From: an uncultured bacterium
GTDB taxonomy: Bacteria > Pseudomonadota > Gammaproteobacteria > Burkholderiales > Burkholderiaceae_E
Assembly (NCBI GenBank): GCA_903864485.1
Contig: CAIPGD010000228.1
Coordinates: 1 to 13,820 of the forward strand
DNA: 13,820 bases
Reading direction: 5' to 3'
Positions within the stretch are counted from its first letter, which is position 1. The number at the start of each line of letters is the position of its first letter. Under the pieces are notes generated by a model. That model saw nothing but the letters and a program-made list of their open reading frames with translations, was not told the origin of the DNA and made no database searches. Positions 7,485 to 13,820 of this stretch are shown one piece after another. Position numbers and translations under genes: made by a program.

Positions 7485-7636
7485 AATGTCTCCGTCCAGA
7501 CTTGGGGTCGAGTTGGCGTGAATAAAGTCAACAGCCGGTGAGTCTCTACGGAACACACAATGATTACAATCTTTTGGATATCGGGATTACCCTAAGTGGG
7601 CTTGTTTTTTGACTGTTTAACTGTCGTGGGGTTGAG
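7485..7636. promoter_or_regulatory. Divergent promoter region between the transporter operon and glcDEF
   Basis: These 152 bases are visibly more AT-rich than the flanking genes and must drive both the leftward transporter operon and rightward glcDEF. On the plus strand TACAAT (7565-7570) resembles a -10 box, but no good -35 box stands at the right distance, which suggests an activator-dependent promoter. Possible operator elements are GATT-N2-AATC (7562-7571), a repeated GATTAC (7562-7567 and 7585-7590), and ACTGT twice, eight bases apart (7612-7616, 7620-7624). On the minus strand I found TTGACT (7526-7531) but no matching -10 box. The presence of promoters follows from gene orientation; the exact sites are uncertain. 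Confidence 0.5.
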
Positions 7637-9151
7637 ATGATGCTGGCGGAAGCGACGACTCACGGCCCGCTGGCGCTGCAGCGCCCGGTCGACCCTGGCC
7701 GCCAATTACAGGTTGCGGCGGCCCTGCAGTCGGCATTGCCAGCGCACTGCGTTCTTTGGCGGGATGAAGACACTCGGCCCTATGAGTGCGACGGGCTCTC
7801 GATGTACCGGCAGCTACCCATGGTGGTCGTCCTGCCCGAGACAGAAGCGCACGTGATTAAGGTTCTGAAGATCTGTCGCGATCTGGCGGTACCGGTCGTC
7901 GCACGGGGCGCCGGAACCGGACTTTCGGGTGGAGCCATGCCCCATGCCGAGGGCGTGTTGCTGGGGATGGCCAAGTTCAACCGGATCACTCAGGTCGACC
8001 CTCTGGCTCGAACAGCTACGGTACAGCCCGGGGTGCGGAACCTCGCCATCAGTGAGGCTGCGGCCCCGTTCGGACTTTATTACGCGCCCGATCCTTCTTC
8101 GCAGATTGCCTGCAGCATCGGCGGCAACATTGCCGAGAACTCGGGCGGTGTGCATTGTTTAAAGTATGGTTTGACGGTTCATAACGTGCTCCGGGCCCGT
8201 GTCGTCACGATCGATGGGGAGGTCATTGAACTTGGCGGACTGGCCCCCGACGCCCCAGGGCTCGATTTGCTCGCGCTCTATATCGGTTCTGAGGGAATGC
8301 TGGGCGTGTTAACCGAAGCGACCGTCCGGCTAGTGCCCAAGCCCAAGCTGGCGCGGGTCATCATGGCGTCATTCGCCACGGTCGAGGCCGCCGGCGATGC
8401 CGTGAATGCCGTGATCTCCGCTGGCATCATTCCCGCAGGGCTCGAGATGATTGACCGCAAAGGCGTTGCGATGGTCGAGCCCTTTGCGAAAGCCGGTTAC
8501 GACCTCGACGCAGCCGCCATCCTCCTCTGCGAATCCGATGGCACCCCCGAAGAAGTCGCCGAAGAAATCGCCCACATGCAGCAGGTTTTTGAGCAGGCCG
8601 GTGCAACGCGTTTGGCGGTGTCGCGCGATGAGTCCGAGCGCTTAAGGTTTTGGGCTGGCCGAAAGAACGCTTTTCCCGCTGCCGGCCGTGTTTCGCCGGA
8701 TTATTACTGTATGGACGGGACTATCCCACGCAAGCGCCTGGGAGAGGTTCTCAATGCGATCGCGGCCATGGAAGAGCGTTATCAGTTGCGTTGCGCCAAC
8801 GTGTTTCATGCGGGGGACGGCAACCTGCATCCACTGATCTTGTTTGATGCCAACGATCGGGACGAGTTGGCTCGTGCGGATGCCTTTGGGGTCGAGATTC
8901 TGGAGTTGTGTGTCTCCGTTGGCGGCACAGTCACCGGCGAACACGGTGTCGGGATCGAGAAGATTAACCAGATGTGCTCACAGTTCTCCCGCGAAGAACT
9001 GGATTACTTTCTGGCCGTAAAAAAAGCGTTCGACCCGCAGGCTCTGCTCAACCCAGAAAAGCTGATTCCGACCTTGCATCGGTGTGCTGAGTACGGGCGC
9101 ATGCGTGTGCATGGCGGTCAGTTGCCATTCGCTGACTTGCCCCGGTTCTGA
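7637..9151 (+). CDS. glcD: Glycolate oxidase FAD-binding subunit GlcD
   Basis: This is the catalytic subunit of membrane-associated glycolate oxidase, which oxidises glycolate (and often other short 2-hydroxy acids) to glyoxylate with electrons going to quinone. The 504 residues match the 499 of E. coli GlcD. The PCMH-type FAD domain is shown by VARGAGTGLSGGAMP (88-102), PDPSSQIACSIGGNIAENSG (151-170) and YIGSEGMLGVLTEATVRLVP (215-234). The FAD-oxidase C-terminal domain has NVFHAGDGNLHPL (388-400), GTVTGEHGVGIEK (430-442) and the terminal AFDPQALLNPEKLIP (464-478). The start is ATG at 7637, with a second ATG directly after it; a GGGG stretch lies upstream. It is the first gene of glcDEF, divergent from the binding-protein gene. 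D-lactate dehydrogenase is an alternative for isolated homologues, but the adjacent glcE and glcF settle the call. Confidence 0.95.
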   Translation: MMLAEATTHGPLALQRPVDPGRQLQVAAALQSALPAHCVLWRDEDTRPYECDGLSMYRQLPMVVVLPETEAHVIKVLKICRDLAVPVVARGAGTGLSGGAMPHAEGVLLGMAKFNRITQVDPLARTATVQPGVRNLAISEAAAPFGLYYAPDPSSQIACSIGGNIAENSGGVHCLKYGLTVHNVLRARVVTIDGEVIELGGLAPDAPGLDLLALYIGSEGMLGVLTEATVRLVPKPKLARVIMASFATVEAAGDAVNAVISAGIIPAGLEMIDRKGVAMVEPFAKAGYDLDAAAILLCESDGTPEEVAEEIAHMQQVFEQAGATRLAVSRDESERLRFWAGRKNAFPAAGRVSPDYYCMDGTIPRKRLGEVLNAIAAMEERYQLRCANVFHAGDGNLHPLILFDANDRDELARADAFGVEILELCVSVGGTVTGEHGVGIEKINQMCSQFSREELDYFLAVKKAFDPQALLNPEKLIPTLHRCAEYGRMRVHGGQLPFADLPRF

Positions 9152-9152
9152 G

Positions 9153-10265
9153 ATGTCCGAGACCGTTTTGAATCGTCTGCGCGAGCAGATTTTGGCCGCT
9201 GGCGCGAGCGGCACCACATTGACCCCGGTAGGCGGTGGAACGAAAGCTTTCTACGGCAATCGTGGAATGGAGCCCTCGCCCTTTAAGCCCCAGCCCCTCT
9301 CGACTCATGAACTGACGGGTATCGTGGCTTACGAGCCCAGCGAATTGGTGGTGGTGGCCCGCGCCGGCACGCGCCTTTCGGAACTCGAGGCGGCCCTGGC
9401 CGAACGCGGGCAGATGCTCGGTTTTGAGCCACCGCACTTTGGCCCTGGCGCCACCATTGGCGGGTGCGTGGCGGCCGGTCTCTCGGGCCCGCGCCGGATG
9501 GCCGCGGGTGCCGTGCGCGATTTCGTTCTGGGTGTGCGCCTCCTTGATTCGAACGGATTGACGCTTTCGTTTGGCGGACAGGTCATGAAGAATGTCGCCG
9601 GCTACGATGTGGCGCGATTGATGGCAGGCTCCCTTGGGACCTTGGGTCTGTTGACCGAGATTTCTCTCAAGGTTTTGCCTTGCCCTGCGGCTGAATCGAC
9701 GCTTCATTTGCCAATGACGCAGGCGGAGGCTTTACTGGCATTTGATCGCTGGTCGAGCCAACCCTTGCCAATTTCTGCAATGACCTGGTTGGATGATGTT
9801 GCATCGATCCGTTTTTCGGGCGCTCGCGCTGCGGTCCAGACCGCTCTGCAAGAGCTTGCTCGGGGCCAGGCGGCTGAAAACCCCCAATTGGCTCAGGCGT
9901 TTTGGACTTCGTTACGCGAACAGTCTCATCCGTTCTTTCAAGGTCCGACAGCGTCCGCGAAGACACTCTGGCGTCTGGCCTTACCCGCCCGCGTGGCGCC
10001 GATGCAGATTCCCGGAGCCGCATCGACCCTGATCGAGTGGAGTGGCGCCCAGCGCTGGGTCTACAGCGCTGCAGACCCTTCGGAGGTTCGATCGATCGTG
10101 GCAGGCGCTGGCGGGCATGCGACCAGGTTTCGCTCGCCGGGGGCGTCAGCCGATGACGTATTTACTGCGCTCGCACCCGCGCTGCTGAAGATCCATCGCA
10201 ACCTTAAGAACGCCTTCGATCCGCAAGGTCTATTCAACCCCGGACGCCTTCACCCTCAGGCTTGA
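9153..10265 (+). CDS. glcE: Glycolate oxidase FAD-binding subunit GlcE
   Basis: This 370-residue second flavin-domain subunit compares with 350 in E. coli. It shows LTPVGGGTKAFYGN (23-36), GPGATIGGCVAAGLSGPRRM (97-116), VRDFVLGVRLLD (121-132) and GGQVMKNVAGYDVARLMAGS (141-160). These are followed by LGTLGLLTEISLKVLP (161-176) and the family ending NAFDPQGLFNPGRL (353-366). The frame is open further upstream, but that would run into the end of glcD. ATG at 9153 begins MSETVLNRL, one base after the glcD stop (TGAGATG), and fits the family length, so it is chosen. There is no strong Shine-Dalgarno sequence, consistent with translational coupling to glcD. It works only as part of the GlcDEF complex. 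Residues 176-345 are less conserved than the FAD region. Confidence 0.94.
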   Translation: MSETVLNRLREQILAAGASGTTLTPVGGGTKAFYGNRGMEPSPFKPQPLSTHELTGIVAYEPSELVVVARAGTRLSELEAALAERGQMLGFEPPHFGPGATIGGCVAAGLSGPRRMAAGAVRDFVLGVRLLDSNGLTLSFGGQVMKNVAGYDVARLMAGSLGTLGLLTEISLKVLPCPAAESTLHLPMTQAEALLAFDRWSSQPLPISAMTWLDDVASIRFSGARAAVQTALQELARGQAAENPQLAQAFWTSLREQSHPFFQGPTASAKTLWRLALPARVAPMQIPGAASTLIEWSGAQRWVYSAADPSEVRSIVAGAGGHATRFRSPGASADDVFTALAPALLKIHRNLKNAFDPQGLFNPGRLHPQA

Positions 10266-10269
10266 ATGC

Positions 10270-11604
10270 ATGGAAACTCACCTCGCTGAATGGTTGCAGG
10301 GCACGCGGGATGGCGACGAAGCCGAAGCGATTTTGCGCCGCTGCGTGCATTGCGGTTTTTGTACTGCGACCTGTCCAACATACCAACTGCTGGGCGATGA
10401 ACTCGACGGGCCGCGTGGCCGAATTTATTTGATCAAACAGGTTGTCGAAGGGGTCAAACCGACGGCCGCGACCCAATTACATCTCGACCGCTGCCTGACC
10501 TGTCGCAACTGCGAAACGACTTGTCCTTCAGGCGTCGAATATGGGCGGCTGATTGATATTGGGCGGCGCCTCGTCGATCAGCAGGTCGAGCGACCTGCAG
10601 CGCAGCGCGCTGTGCGCGGATTGCTGCAAGAAACATTGACTCGACGCTGGGTGTTTGATCCGGCGATGCGGGTCGGACAAGCCGTCCGCGAAGTGTTGCC
10701 TGCAGCCCTTAAGGCGAAGGTTCCTGCGCGTCGTAGCCCGGGCGTCTGGCCCACTGAGGTGGCGGGTGAAGCAAAGGCTCAGCGACGTGTTTTTCTGATC
10801 AACGGATGCGTACAGCCCGCGATGATGCCCTCGATCGATGCCGCGACGGCGCGTGTCCTGGCCGCCATTGGTGTAAATGTTTCTTACGCTCAGGAGTCAG
10901 GATGTTGCGGTGCAATTCGCCATCATCTTGATGATCAGAATGGCGCGCTAGAGGACGCGCGGCGCAATGTCGACGCGTGGTTCCCGGCCCTCGAAGCCCA
11001 AGCCGTGGAAGCGATTGTGGTCAACGCCTCGGGGTGCGGTGCCGTGGTCAAAGAGTATGGCCATTGGCTGGCCGATGATGTGGCCTATGCGGATCGCGCC
11101 CAGCGAGTTTCTGCCGCGGTACGAGATCTGGGAGAGTTTCTGGCGACCGAGGTTGATCGCCTGGGCGATCTCATTGGATCAAGCCACTCGGGCAAACCGA
11201 CCCAAGGCCCCAAAGACGCTCCGTCTCAGCGGATCGCTTTTCATCCGCCCTGCACCTTGCAGCATGGCCAAAAATTGGGTGGTGTAGTCGAAGCGCTATT
11301 AGACCGATTGATGGATCGGCTAGCTGCGGTTGCGGCTGGGGCCGATTCAAAAAAAGCGCCGGTCGCCAAGCGCGTGGCCTTTTCCGAGTCGCACCTGTGC
11401 TGCGGTTCGGCCGGGACCTACTCGGTGCTTCAGCCTGAAATTTCGGCCCAGCTACGCGACCGTAAACTGGCCAACATCGATGTCAGCCAGCCCGATCTAA
11501 TCCTGTCGGCCAATATCGGTTGCATCACCCATTTGCAAAATGGGACCGTGACGCCGGTCCGGCATTGGGTCGAGTGGCTGGATGGCCTTATTCAATCGCC
11601 TTGA
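10270..11604 (+). CDS. glcF: Glycolate oxidase iron-sulfur subunit GlcF
   Basis: This is the electron-transfer subunit of glycolate oxidase, 444 residues against 407 in E. coli. Two 4Fe-4S clusters are evident: CVHCGFCTATC (25-35) leading into PTYQLLGDELDGPRGRIYLI, and CLTCRNCETTCPSG (75-88). The two CCG domains follow, with GCCGAIRHHL (211-220) and SGCGAVVKEYG (254-264), then HPPCTLQHGQKL (325-336) and LCCGSAGTYSVLQPE (376-390). These Cys-rich segments bind further clusters and pass electrons from GlcD/GlcE towards quinone at the membrane. The extra length sits in polar linkers at about 300-320 and 345-368. ATG at 10270 follows the glcE stop after four bases with only a weak ribosome site. 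The last 17 bases overlap the end of the convergent pntB, leaving no room for a normal terminator. Confidence 0.96.
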   Translation: METHLAEWLQGTRDGDEAEAILRRCVHCGFCTATCPTYQLLGDELDGPRGRIYLIKQVVEGVKPTAATQLHLDRCLTCRNCETTCPSGVEYGRLIDIGRRLVDQQVERPAAQRAVRGLLQETLTRRWVFDPAMRVGQAVREVLPAALKAKVPARRSPGVWPTEVAGEAKAQRRVFLINGCVQPAMMPSIDAATARVLAAIGVNVSYAQESGCCGAIRHHLDDQNGALEDARRNVDAWFPALEAQAVEAIVVNASGCGAVVKEYGHWLADDVAYADRAQRVSAAVRDLGEFLATEVDRLGDLIGSSHSGKPTQGPKDAPSQRIAFHPPCTLQHGQKLGGVVEALLDRLMDRLAAVAAGADSKKAPVAKRVAFSESHLCCGSAGTYSVLQPEISAQLRDRKLANIDVSQPDLILSANIGCITHLQNGTVTPVRHWVEWLDGLIQSP

Positions 11605-13054
11605 CCATGTCCTCGACGACTTTCTTGGCATCGCCAAAGACCATCATGGTCCGGTCCAGATAAAACAACTCGTTATCAAGTCCTGCATAGCCTGAGGCCA
11701 TCGATCGTTTATTGACAATGATCGTCCGGGCCTTGTAGGCCTCAAGAATTGGCATTCCGGCGATCGCGCTTTGCGGGTCGGTCTTGGCCGCGGGGTTAAC
11801 CACGTCATTCGCACCCAACACCAGAACGACATCGGTCTGACCAAACTCCGGGTTGATGTCTTCCATCTCCACCACCTGCTCGTAGGGCACTTCGGCCTCG
11901 GCCAGCAGAACATTCATGTGGCCTGGCATCCGCCCTGCGACGGGATGAATCGCGTAGCGCACGTTGACGCCGCGATGGGTGAGTTTTTCAGCCAATTCCT
12001 TGAGGGCATGCTGGGCCCGGGCAACCGCCAGGCCATAACCCGGCACGATGATCACGCTCTCTGCATTGCCCAGCAGGAACGCGGCGTCGTCCGGTGAGCC
12101 GCTGCGGACATTGCGCTGGACGCCACCCGCCCCAGCGGCCGCTGGGTTCGTGGCCTCGCCGCCAAAGCCGCCGAGGATGACGTTGAAAAACGAGCGGTTC
12201 ATCGCCTTGCACATGATGTAACTCAGGATGGCACCCGAACTACCCACGAGCGAACCCGCGACAATCAACATCGCGTTGTTGAGTGAGAATCCGATGCCGG
12301 CAGCGGCCCATCCCGAATAACTATTGAGCATCGAGACGACCACGGGCATATCCGCTCCGCCAATCGGAATAATGATCAAAACGCCAAGAATGAAAGCGAT
12401 CAGCATCATGGCCAGGAATGGAACCCATGCAGGCTCAACGCCGGGTGCGAAGGCATAAACCAGCCCAAACCCGATCATTGCGATGGCCAGTACGAGATTG
12501 AGCACATGTTGTCCGGGGAACACCACCGGGGCGCCCTGGAACAGACGGAACTTGTACTTGCCTGACAACTTGCCGAAGGCGATGACCGAGCCCGAGAAAG
12601 TGATCGCACCGATGGCCGTTCCAAGGAACAGTTCGATCCGGTTGCCCAATGGAATCGCATCGCCACCGAGCTTGACGATCCCTAAAGCCCGAGGCTCCGA
12701 GACGGCCGCGACGGCAATACAGACGGCTGCCAGACCGATCAGTGAATGCATAAGAGCAACCAGCTCCGGCATCTTCGTCATTTCGACGCGATGGGCAGCG
12801 ACCGCTCCAATGCCACCACCGACGATCAAGCCGCCAAACAGCAGGGCAAGGCCATTGGGAAGGTGGGCTGCCGCCTCGGGCGTGCTTGTCAGCTGGGTGA
12901 TGGCCGCGAGGGTCGTGACGATTGCGATCGCCATCCCGGCCATGCCGAAGGCGTTGCCGCGGCGGGCAGTGGTCGGGTGAGAGAGTCCCTTAAGTGCCTG
13001 AATCAGACAGACCGAGGCCACCAGATACAAAAGCGCGACGAGATTGGCGTTCAT
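11588..13054 (-). CDS. pntB: Proton-translocating NAD(P) transhydrogenase subunit beta PntB
   Basis: This 488-residue subunit uses the proton gradient to drive hydride transfer from NADH to NADP+. The N-terminal half (about 1-285) is a multi-pass membrane domain; LMHSLIGLAAV (101-111) contains the histidine equivalent to the E. coli proton-channel residue His91 (here 103), and SMLNSYSGWAAAG (241-253) holds the conserved Asn at 244. The C-terminal NADP(H)-binding domain begins near 325 and shows IIVPGYGLAVARAQHALKE (335-353), AIHPVAGRMPGHMNVLLAEA (368-387), LGANDVVNPAA (413-423) and IIVNKRSMASGYAG (445-458). Length and motifs match the family closely (E. coli 462). The start ATG at 13054 overlaps the pntAB stop as ATGA, indicating coupling. 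Its 3' end overlaps glcF. In this three-subunit form PntAB supplies the remaining membrane helices. Confidence 0.96.
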   Translation of the reverse strand: MNANLVALLYLVASVCLIQALKGLSHPTTARRGNAFGMAGMAIAIVTTLAAITQLTSTPEAAAHLPNGLALLFGGLIVGGGIGAVAAHRVEMTKMPELVALMHSLIGLAAVCIAVAAVSEPRALGIVKLGGDAIPLGNRIELFLGTAIGAITFSGSVIAFGKLSGKYKFRLFQGAPVVFPGQHVLNLVLAIAMIGFGLVYAFAPGVEPAWVPFLAMMLIAFILGVLIIIPIGGADMPVVVSMLNSYSGWAAAGIGFSLNNAMLIVAGSLVGSSGAILSYIMCKAMNRSFFNVILGGFGGEATNPAAAGAGGVQRNVRSGSPDDAAFLLGNAESVIIVPGYGLAVARAQHALKELAEKLTHRGVNVRYAIHPVAGRMPGHMNVLLAEAEVPYEQVVEMEDINPEFGQTDVVLVLGANDVVNPAAKTDPQSAIAGMPILEAYKARTIIVNKRSMASGYAGLDNELFYLDRTMMVFGDAKKVVEDMVKAIE

Positions 13055-13380
13055 GCTGCTTCTCCACCCTTGGCTACCTTGGCTGCCTTGGGTTCCTTGC
13101 GCCGGAACATTTCCAGCATGCGCCGTGTGACCAGAAATCCCCCAAAAACATTCACCGCGGCGAGCGCGACCGCCAAGGTGCCCATGGTCTGGCCCACAGG
13201 ACCTTCGGTGAGGGCGGCCGCCAGCATGGCACCCACGATGACGATCGCCGAGATGGCATTGGTGACCGCCATCAACGGTGTGTGCAGGGCGGGGGTAACG
13301 TTCCAGACCACGTGATAGCCGACGTAAATCGCCAACACAAAAATGATCAGATTGGTCACGCCGGGGCTGAGCGCATCCAT
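13051..13380 (-). CDS. pntAB: NAD(P) transhydrogenase membrane subunit PntAB
   Basis: This 109-residue protein corresponds to the C-terminal membrane part of E. coli PntA, here a separate gene. It has about three hydrophobic segments; VGYHVVWNVTPALHTPLMAV (20-39) followed by TNAISAIVIVGAML (40-53) is the family signature, and VNVFGGFLVTRRMLEMFRRK (76-95) marks the end of the domain. The last 15 residues are a Lys/Ala-rich tail. ATG at 13380 has GGAG (13388-13391) upstream. It lies between pntAA (55 bases upstream) and pntB (four-base overlap). Together with PntB it forms the proton path. A free-standing PntAB is usual in many proteobacteria and not a sign of damage. Confidence 0.94.
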   Translation of the reverse strand: MDALSPGVTNLIIFVLAIYVGYHVVWNVTPALHTPLMAVTNAISAIVIVGAMLAAALTEGPVGQTMGTLAVALAAVNVFGGFLVTRRMLEMFRRKEPKAAKVAKGGEAA

Positions 13381-13421
13381 GGGTTTTCTCCGGGGTACTT
13401 AAGGGGTTGCGCGCGATAAAA

Positions 13422-13439
13422 GGGGATCAGGGGGATCAG
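13422..13439. repeat. Tandem 9-base repeat across the pntAA stop codon
   Basis: GGGGATCAG occurs twice without a gap (13422-13430 and 13431-13439). On the minus strand each copy carries a TGA, in the same frame and nine bases apart (13436-13438 and 13427-13429), giving pntAA a back-up stop. Probably a chance or slippage duplication. Confidence 0.7.
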
Positions 13440-13820
13440 GCGCGCAAGACCTGACCGTCACGGCACATCAGTACCGCGCGGACAATTTCATCCTCGGTAT
13501 CGACGTGCAGGTTGCCCTGCGCATCAATCACGAGCTTAAGGAAGTCGAGCACGTTGCGCGCGTACAGCGCGCTGGCATCTGCGGCGAGCATGGCGGGCAA
13601 ATTGGTTTCGCCAACGATGACGATGCCATGGCGAACCACGGTGCGGTCAGCCGCAGACGATTCACAGTTGCCGCAGACACCGTCGGCCCCTCGGCCCGCC
13701 GCCATATCCACGATGACGGCCCCTGCCCGCATGGCAGAGACCATCGCATCGGTGACCAGCAGCGGCGCCGCGCGACCTGGGATCAGCGCGGTGGTGATCA
13801 CGACATCGGCCAGCGCAACC
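13436..13820 (-). CDS. pntAA: NAD(P) transhydrogenase NAD-binding subunit PntAA, C-terminal part (5' end outside window)
   Basis: The frame is open from the window edge to the TGA at 13436-13438, so only about the last 127 residues are present. They begin VALADVVITTALIPGRAAPL, the typical alanine-dehydrogenase/PntA segment, followed by AMRAGAVIVDMAAG and IVGETNLPAMLAADASALYA, then NVLDFLKLVID and a C-terminal stretch ending DGQVLRA. The protein stops before any membrane helices, so it is the soluble NAD(H)-binding subunit of the three-subunit enzyme. The family segment usually read as GGNCE appears here with extra residues, ADGVCGNCESS, giving two close cysteines. It precedes pntAB with a 55-base gap. 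The 3' end carries a tandem 9-base repeat. The N-terminus and promoter are not in the window. Confidence 0.93.
   Translation of the reverse strand, partial: VALADVVITTALIPGRAAPLLVTDAMVSAMRAGAVIVDMAAGRGADGVCGNCESSAADRTVVRHGIVIVGETNLPAMLAADASALYARNVLDFLKLVIDAQGNLHVDTEDEIVRAVLMCRDGQVLRA

Noticed and set aside
7485..7556. 24-codon N-terminal extension of the binding protein
   Set aside because: It would bury the signal peptide inside the protein and ignore the GGAGA ribosome site at 7489-7493; start at 7484 fits better.
7591..7610. CCC-TAAGT-GGG followed by T6 before glcD as a terminator
   Set aside because: Only a three-base stem, and there is no plus-strand gene upstream to terminate.
9084..9152. 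23-codon N-terminal extension of GlcE into glcD
   Set aside because: Cys-rich, unlike GlcE N-termini, and the ATG at 9153 directly follows the glcD stop.
9048..9707. Minus-strand open frame opposite the glcD/glcE junction
   Set aside because: Composition is Arg/His/Gly-rich as expected for antisense of GC-rich genes; it covers the conserved FAD region of GlcE.
1..13820. Mobile elements, CRISPR arrays, tRNA/rRNA genes, defence or toxin genes
   Set aside because: Read on both strands; almost all bases are in recognised housekeeping or metabolic genes and none of these features is visible.

Overview
The window is a GC-rich (roughly 60 % by eye), gene-dense bacterial chromosome segment. It carries three metabolic gene blocks between two DNA-metabolism genes. 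The gene set and protein styles resemble a betaproteobacterium of the Burkholderiales type: an E. coli-like glcDEF, a transhydrogenase split into three subunits, and a liv-type ABC transporter with a Tat-type binding protein. This placement is inferred from protein style only. There is no rRNA, tRNA, insertion sequence, phage gene or CRISPR array.

Layout. Bases 1-995 (+) hold the C-terminal part of an SNF2-family helicase. It converges, stop codon on stop codon, with rmuC (992-2374, -). Upstream of rmuC on the minus strand is a complete branched-chain-amino-acid-type ABC transporter, transcribed as binding protein (7484-6153), livH, livM, livG, livF, and possibly rmuC after a 21-base gap. livH, livM, livG and livF are packed tightly, with overlaps or gaps of 12 bases or less. 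The binding-protein gene is set apart from livH by 126 bases rich in inverted repeats. These include a hairpin followed by seven T on the transcribed strand, probably a partial terminator that lowers expression of the membrane and ATPase subunits relative to the binding protein.

A 152-base divergent intergenic region (7485-7636) separates the transporter from glcD-glcE-glcF (7637-11604, +), the three subunits of membrane-associated glycolate oxidase. glcF runs tail to tail, with a 17-base overlap, into the transhydrogenase genes on the minus strand: pntAA (cut by the window end), pntAB and pntB.

How the genes fit together. The ABC transporter imports a small organic solute. Glycolate oxidase turns glycolate into glyoxylate and passes electrons to the respiratory chain. 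PntAA/AB/B uses the proton gradient to make NADPH from NADH. The divergent arrangement of transporter and glcDEF suggests shared control or related substrates, but nothing in the sequence proves it. No glcC-type regulator, glcG or malate synthase gene lies in the window. I see no clearly novel system here. The more notable points are the structured gap after the binding-protein gene, the Tat-like signal on that protein, the altered ABC signature of LivG, and the two convergent gene pairs with no intergenic terminator.
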